Assembly (NCBI GenBank): GCA_043772865.1 | Contig: JAYVFU010000180.1 | Span: 1 to 9,589, forward strand | DNA length: 9,589 bases | Source of the DNA: JACMMS01 sp043772865 | GTDB taxonomy: Bacteria > Pseudomonadota > Gammaproteobacteria > Burkholderiales > Methylophilaceae | Direction of reading: 5' to 3' | In this document: piece by piece, positions 6,008 to 9,589 of the stretch | Numbering within the stretch: the first letter of the stretch is position 1 | Layout of the letters: each line of letters starts with the position of its first letter | Made by a program: the position numbers and the translations under genes | Notes under the pieces: generated by a model | What the model was told of the DNA's origin: nothing | Databases searched by the model: none | Seen by the model: the letters and a program-made list of their open reading frames with translations, nothing else

Positions 6008-7368
6008 TGGCAAAAGCAAAAACCATTTACAGCTGTACCGAATGCGGCGCCCAAGAGCCTAAATGGCAGGGGCAATGCCCAAGTTGCATGGCGTGGAACA
6101 CCTTGGTTGAAGCGATTGCAGAAACCCCCGTGCCAAATCGCTACGCTCCATTAGCGCAGGCAAGCAGCATACAAAAATTACAGGATGTTGAGGCGGCAGA
6201 AGTGCCGCGCCAAGCCACTGGCATATCGGAGTTTGACCGCGTGTTAGGCGGCGGCTTAGTGCCAGGTGGTGTTGTGTTGATTGGTGGCGATCCTGGTATT
6301 GGTAAATCGACATTATTACTACAAACGCTTTGCCATCTTGGCAATGCCAAAGTTCAAACGCTGTATATCAGTGGTGAAGAGTCTGCCCAGCAAATTGCCA
6401 TGCGTGCTAAAAGGTTGGGGCTAGATGCAGCGCCACTTGCATTGTTAGCAGAAATTAATCTTGAAAAAATTATTGCCACTTTGCAAGCGCACAAGCCGCA
6501 AGTCGCGGTGATTGACTCCATTCAAACCGTGTATTCCGAAGCGCTACAATCGGCACCAGGCTCCGTTGCACAGGTGCGTGAATGCTCGGCCCAGCTGACA
6601 CGTGCGGCCAAGCAATTGGGCATTAGCGTGATATTGGTTGGGCATGTGACTAAAGAAGGTTCGCTGGCAGGGCCGCGTGTCTTAGAACATATTGTAGATA
6701 CCGTACTGTACTTTGAAGGAGACCCAAACTCTAGTTTTAGGCTAGTACGCGCTTTTAAAAATCGCTTTGGAGCCGTGAACGAATTAGGCGTTTTTGCGAT
6801 GACAGAAAAAGGTCTGCGCGAAGTCAGTAATCCCTCAGCGTTGTTTTTATCGCATCATGCAGAGGAAGTTGCTGGCTCTTGTATCACAGTGACGCAAGAA
6901 GGCACTCGTCCACTATTGGTTGAAGTGCAGGCACTGGTTGATGAAGCCCATGCACCAAACCCTAAACGTTTATGTGTTGGACTAGAACAAAATCGCCTAG
7001 CGATGTTGTTAGCCGTATTGCATAGGCATGCTGGTGTTGCTTGCTTTGATCAAGATGTATTTGTTAATGCGGTAGGCGGCGTAAAAATTAGTGAACCAGC
7101 AGTAGATTTAGCAGTGCTATTAGCGATTGTATCTTCTTTAAAAAACAAGGCATTAAACAACAAACTGATAGTATTTGGTGAAGTTGGCCTAGCAGGTGAG
7201 GTACGTCCTGTACAACGTGGTCAAGAGCGCTTAAAAGAAGCGGCTAAACTAGGTTTTACCCATGCCATCGTGCCTAAAGCTAATGCGCCTAAGGCCGAAA
7301 TTAAAGGCATGAAAGTATTTGCTGTTGATCGTTTAGAGCAGGCGCTAACCAAAATGCGTGAGATTTAA
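6007..7368 (+). CDS. radA: DNA repair protein RadA (Sms)
   Basis: RadA is a RecA-related, DnaB-like ATPase that drives branch migration and processing of recombination intermediates. The 453-residue length is typical. An N-terminal C4 zinc finger (C10, C13, C24, C27 in CTECG...CPSC) is followed by the RecA-like core with Walker A GGDPGIGKST (93-102), SGEES (122-126), Walker B VAVIDSIQT (167-174) and the RadA-specific KNRFG motif (251-255). A C-terminal Lon-protease-like domain (about 290-453) has LVEVQALVDEA and VGGVKISEPAVDLAVLLAI, without proteolytic function in this family. The start is GTG, chosen because MAKAKTIYSCTECG matches the RadA N-terminus; the only nearby upstream ATG (5990) is out of frame. 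The Shine-Dalgarno is weak. It lies 101 bases after dnaB; alr, often found between or next to these genes, is absent. It converges on hpnE with a 10-base gap. Confidence 0.97.
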   Translation: MAKAKTIYSCTECGAQEPKWQGQCPSCMAWNTLVEAIAETPVPNRYAPLAQASSIQKLQDVEAAEVPRQATGISEFDRVLGGGLVPGGVVLIGGDPGIGKSTLLLQTLCHLGNAKVQTLYISGEESAQQIAMRAKRLGLDAAPLALLAEINLEKIIATLQAHKPQVAVIDSIQTVYSEALQSAPGSVAQVRECSAQLTRAAKQLGISVILVGHVTKEGSLAGPRVLEHIVDTVLYFEGDPNSSFRLVRAFKNRFGAVNELGVFAMTEKGLREVSNPSALFLSHHAEEVAGSCITVTQEGTRPLLVEVQALVDEAHAPNPKRLCVGLEQNRLAMLLAVLHRHAGVACFDQDVFVNAVGGVKISEPAVDLAVLLAIVSSLKNKALNNKLIVFGEVGLAGEVRPVQRGQERLKEAAKLGFTHAIVPKANAPKAEIKGMKVFAVDRLEQALTKMREI

Positions 7369-7378
7369 GTACATGCCC

Positions 7379-8734
7379 TTAATAAATAATGGCTGCACAT
7401 TCAATACCACTTCGTACAGCGCCTTCAATGGTTGATGGATAAGCGGCATAGGTATAATCGCCTGCCATCAATAAGTTGGGATAGGGCGTTTTTGTGGTAG
7501 GTCGCAATAAATTCACACTACATGAAAACGTCGCTCTTTTTTCTGCAATCACCTTGTGCCATAAAGGCTTGGTTAAATGCGGGAAAGCATGGTGTAGCTC
7601 TTGCGCCACCCTCAGCGCTAAAGCTTCATGCGTAAGATGCTGGTGCTTGCCTTCTGCACTAATGACAACCGCCATTAAGCCTTTTTGATCACACAAAATA
7701 CCACGGTCAAACACCCATTGACTCAAAGTATTAGTGAGTGAAAACATAGGCTTATCTAATGTAATTTTGCTAGCGTATTGCAAATAAATTGTATAAATAG
7801 GTTGATAGTGATAGCGCTCAACTTGTGTTTTTGTTTCGTTGAGTTTTGGAAAGTTATTAATTAAATTATTTAATCTGATTGGTGAATTTGCCAAAATTAC
7901 ATGGGTAAATGCATGCTCAGTTTTGCTATTACCTGTTTTGGCTACGATTTGATAACCAGTTGGGTTTGCTGTTGAGTTGCTAAATGATACAGATTTAACG
8001 CGATGATTTAAAAGAATTTTTACATTTTTTGATTCTAAATAACGTGTAATTGGCAGTGCAAATATTTGGGATAAATCAACTTTAGCAATCAAAAAATCGC
8101 TACTTTTTTTAGCCTGATTAAACGTTTCATTTAATACATTTAAAAAAATCTGTGTGCTAGCGATATTAATTGGGGTGTTAAGCGCCGCCAAACAAAGTGG
8201 TTCCCATAATAATTTTATTACTTTTTCGGGTTGTTTTTTTTGCGCTAAAAACTCACTCAATGGCAAATTTCGTGCTAGTTGGTACTTATTCCTTTTTAGT
8301 ATGATTATTAACTTAATGACACTAAAACATTCTCTATAGCGCAAGCCATAACTCAATAAAAAACCAAATAAATGATTAAGTGGGTGAGGTAAAAACTTAG
8401 GTACGGAAAGCCTAAAGTCAAGCAAACCTGTCTGCGATATCATCTCAAGCGTGAGGGGTAAGCGCATAAAAGCCACATTTTCTGGTACGCCAACTTTAGC
8501 TAGTAATTTGAGTGTTTCGCGATATGCACCTAGCAGAATATGTTGCCCGTTATCTACCTTTACAATTTCACTATTAAACTCTACGTTAATGCTTCTAGCG
8601 CGGCCACCTAATTGTAAGCTAGCTTCAAAAATGGTGGCTGAGATGCCTTTATCTGCTAATGCAACTGCTGCAGACATGCCTGCTAAGCCTCCACCAATAA
8701 TGGCAACATGAATATTTTTTTTATTATTCTGCAT
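7379..8734 (-). CDS. hpnE: Hydroxysqualene dehydroxylase (squalene-associated FAD-dependent desaturase family)
   Basis: HpnE is an FAD-dependent amine-oxidase-like protein that converts hydroxysqualene to squalene, the last step of the HpnCDE route to hopanoids or other squalene products. The protein is 451 residues. The N-terminal dinucleotide fold shows VAIIGGGLAGMSAAV (10-24), the ribose-binding Glu in TIFEAS (E37) and LGGRARS (42-48). DNGQHILLGAYRETL (61-75) is a block I associate with HpnE. The C-terminal FAD contact reads LLMAGDYTYAAYPSTIEGAV (421-440). Eighteen bases separate it from the hpnD stop, so the two are co-transcribed. No Shine-Dalgarno is seen, so translation may depend on coupling to hpnD. 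The gene is visibly richer in A+T, and its protein in Lys and Asn, than dnaB and radA. Phytoene-desaturase-like carotenoid enzymes are the alternative, made unlikely by the hpnD neighbour. Confidence 0.9.
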   Translation of the reverse strand: MQNNKKNIHVAIIGGGLAGMSAAVALADKGISATIFEASLQLGGRARSINVEFNSEIVKVDNGQHILLGAYRETLKLLAKVGVPENVAFMRLPLTLEMISQTGLLDFRLSVPKFLPHPLNHLFGFLLSYGLRYRECFSVIKLIIILKRNKYQLARNLPLSEFLAQKKQPEKVIKLLWEPLCLAALNTPINIASTQIFLNVLNETFNQAKKSSDFLIAKVDLSQIFALPITRYLESKNVKILLNHRVKSVSFSNSTANPTGYQIVAKTGNSKTEHAFTHVILANSPIRLNNLINNFPKLNETKTQVERYHYQPIYTIYLQYASKITLDKPMFSLTNTLSQWVFDRGILCDQKGLMAVVISAEGKHQHLTHEALALRVAQELHHAFPHLTKPLWHKVIAEKRATFSCSVNLLRPTTKTPYPNLLMAGDYTYAAYPSTIEGAVRSGIECAAIIY

Positions 8735-8752
8735 ATTAGATAACTAAATTTT

Positions 8753-9589
8753 CTACAAGGTATATTTTAGATAAGCTTTAAAGGCAAGTATAAATTTACG
8801 TAAGTTGGGTAGTGAGGTTTTTGCATTCAATACTTTTTCGGCGCCACCATCTTTAATTTCACGCAATAAGGTACGGTAAATGGCTGCCATCATCAAACCT
8901 GTTTTTTGAGATTTTTGGTCTTCTACTGGTAGTTCTCGTAAAGCTTTATCGTAGTACGTTTCTGCACGCTCTATTTGAAATTCTATGAGTTCTTTTACTG
9001 CTTGAGATTCACGACCTTGCAATATATCCTGTTCTGAAACCCCCGCTTTTTTAAGTTCATCTAGCGGTAAGTAAATGCGATTGCGCCGCGCATCTTCACC
9101 CACATCGCGTGCAATATTGGTCAGTTGAAATGCCATGCCTAAATCATGCGCATATTTCAGCGTTTGACGATTGGTGTAGCCAAAAATAGATGCACTTAAA
9201 ATGCCTACTACACTAGCCACTCGGTAACAGTATAGTTGCAGCTGCTTGAAGTCTTCATAGCGATTAAAATTAAGATCCATTTCCATGCCATCAATAATTT
9301 CGTGAAAATGCTCTTCATTTAATTGATAAGTATCGATAGCAGGTGCAAGTGCTTTGCTAACAGGATGCTGTGGATTGTTGGCAAATAGATTCGTAACTTC
9401 CGTATGCCACCAAGCTAATTTAGTTTGTGCTACGTGTAAATCTTGGCACTCATCTGCAATATCATCAACTTCACGACAGAAAGCGTATAGCGCAGTAATG
9501 GCATGGCGTTGTTGTTTGGGTAGAAATAAAAAACTGTAATAAAAACTAGAACCGCTAGCCGATGCTTTTTCTTGGCAATATTGTTGAGG
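8753..9589 (-). CDS. hpnD: Presqualene diphosphate synthase (partial at the window edge)
   Basis: HpnD condenses two farnesyl diphosphates to presqualene diphosphate. The open frame continues past the internal Met at 9284-9286 to the last base of the window, giving 278 residues. The visible N-terminus PQQYCQEKASASGSSFYYSF matches the start of HpnD proteins, so only two or three codons are missing. The two Mg-diphosphate-binding aspartate motifs are present: FCREVDDIADE (residues 37-47 of the visible part) and ARDVGEDARRNRIYLP (about 160-175). DGMEMDLNFNRY (100-111) is typical of this family rather than HpnC. Starting at the internal Met would remove the first catalytic motif, so that start is wrong. 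It leads the hpnD-hpnE pair; hpnC is expected upstream, outside the window. Phytoene synthase is the paralogous alternative. Confidence 0.92.
   Translation of the reverse strand, partial: PQQYCQEKASASGSSFYYSFLFLPKQQRHAITALYAFCREVDDIADECQDLHVAQTKLAWWHTEVTNLFANNPQHPVSKALAPAIDTYQLNEEHFHEIIDGMEMDLNFNRYEDFKQLQLYCYRVASVVGILSASIFGYTNRQTLKYAHDLGMAFQLTNIARDVGEDARRNRIYLPLDELKKAGVSEQDILQGRESQAVKELIEFQIERAETYYDKALRELPVEDQKSQKTGLMMAAIYRTLLREIKDGGAEKVLNAKTSLPNLRKFILAFKAYLKYTL

Noticed and set aside
7365..7382. Small inverted repeat TTAAG...CTTAA spanning the radA and hpnE stop codons
   Set aside because: Only 5 bp, all but one pair A-T, and largely explained by two facing TAA stops.
8451..8711. Open frame of 86 codons on the plus strand inside hpnE
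   Set aside because: Antisense to the FAD-binding region of hpnE and without any sign of being coding.

Overview
The window looks like chromosomal DNA from a low-to-moderate GC betaproteobacterium. The order rpsR-rplI-dnaB-radA, the DnaB and RadA sequences, and an hpnD-hpnE squalene pair fit the Nitrosomonadales, possibly Methylophilaceae (Methylotenera- or Methylophilus-like). That placement is an impression from protein sequence and gene order, not a computed result. All genes look intact except those cut by the window edges. I see no tRNA, rRNA, CRISPR array, insertion sequence or phage gene, and no gene-free stretch longer than about 140 bases.

Layout, left to right. Positions 1-550 hold the end of a ribosomal protein operon: the last codons of rpsR, then rplI, closed by a strong UUCG-tetraloop terminator. 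Positions 638-2109 hold a forward pair, a MetC-family PLP-dependent C-S beta-lyase and a small DUF427 protein. Positions 2130-4417 hold a reverse pair, transcribed egtB then egtD, encoding the two core enzymes of ergothioneine synthesis. Positions 4526-7368 return to housekeeping genes, dnaB (replicative helicase) and radA (recombination and repair). Positions 7379-9589 hold a reverse pair, hpnD then hpnE, for squalene synthesis from farnesyl diphosphate; hpnD lacks only its first few codons at the window edge.

How the genes work together. EgtD makes hercynine from histidine and SAM, and EgtB adds a sulfur-bearing thiol at the imidazole ring to give a sulfoxide. The last step needs a PLP-dependent C-S lyase (EgtE). 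The only PLP C-S lyase in view is the MetC-like protein just beyond egtD, so it is a candidate for that step, although it may simply be cystathionine beta-lyase. HpnD makes presqualene diphosphate and HpnE reduces hydroxysqualene to squalene; the middle enzyme, HpnC, is expected just beyond the right edge.

The most interesting points are the possible complete ergothioneine locus with a MetC-type lyase, a Cys in place of the usual Ser in the EgtD substrate pocket, and a near-perfect extended -10 promoter placed so close to the dnaB ATG that its transcript would be leaderless. I found no clearly new defence, mobile or RNA system here.
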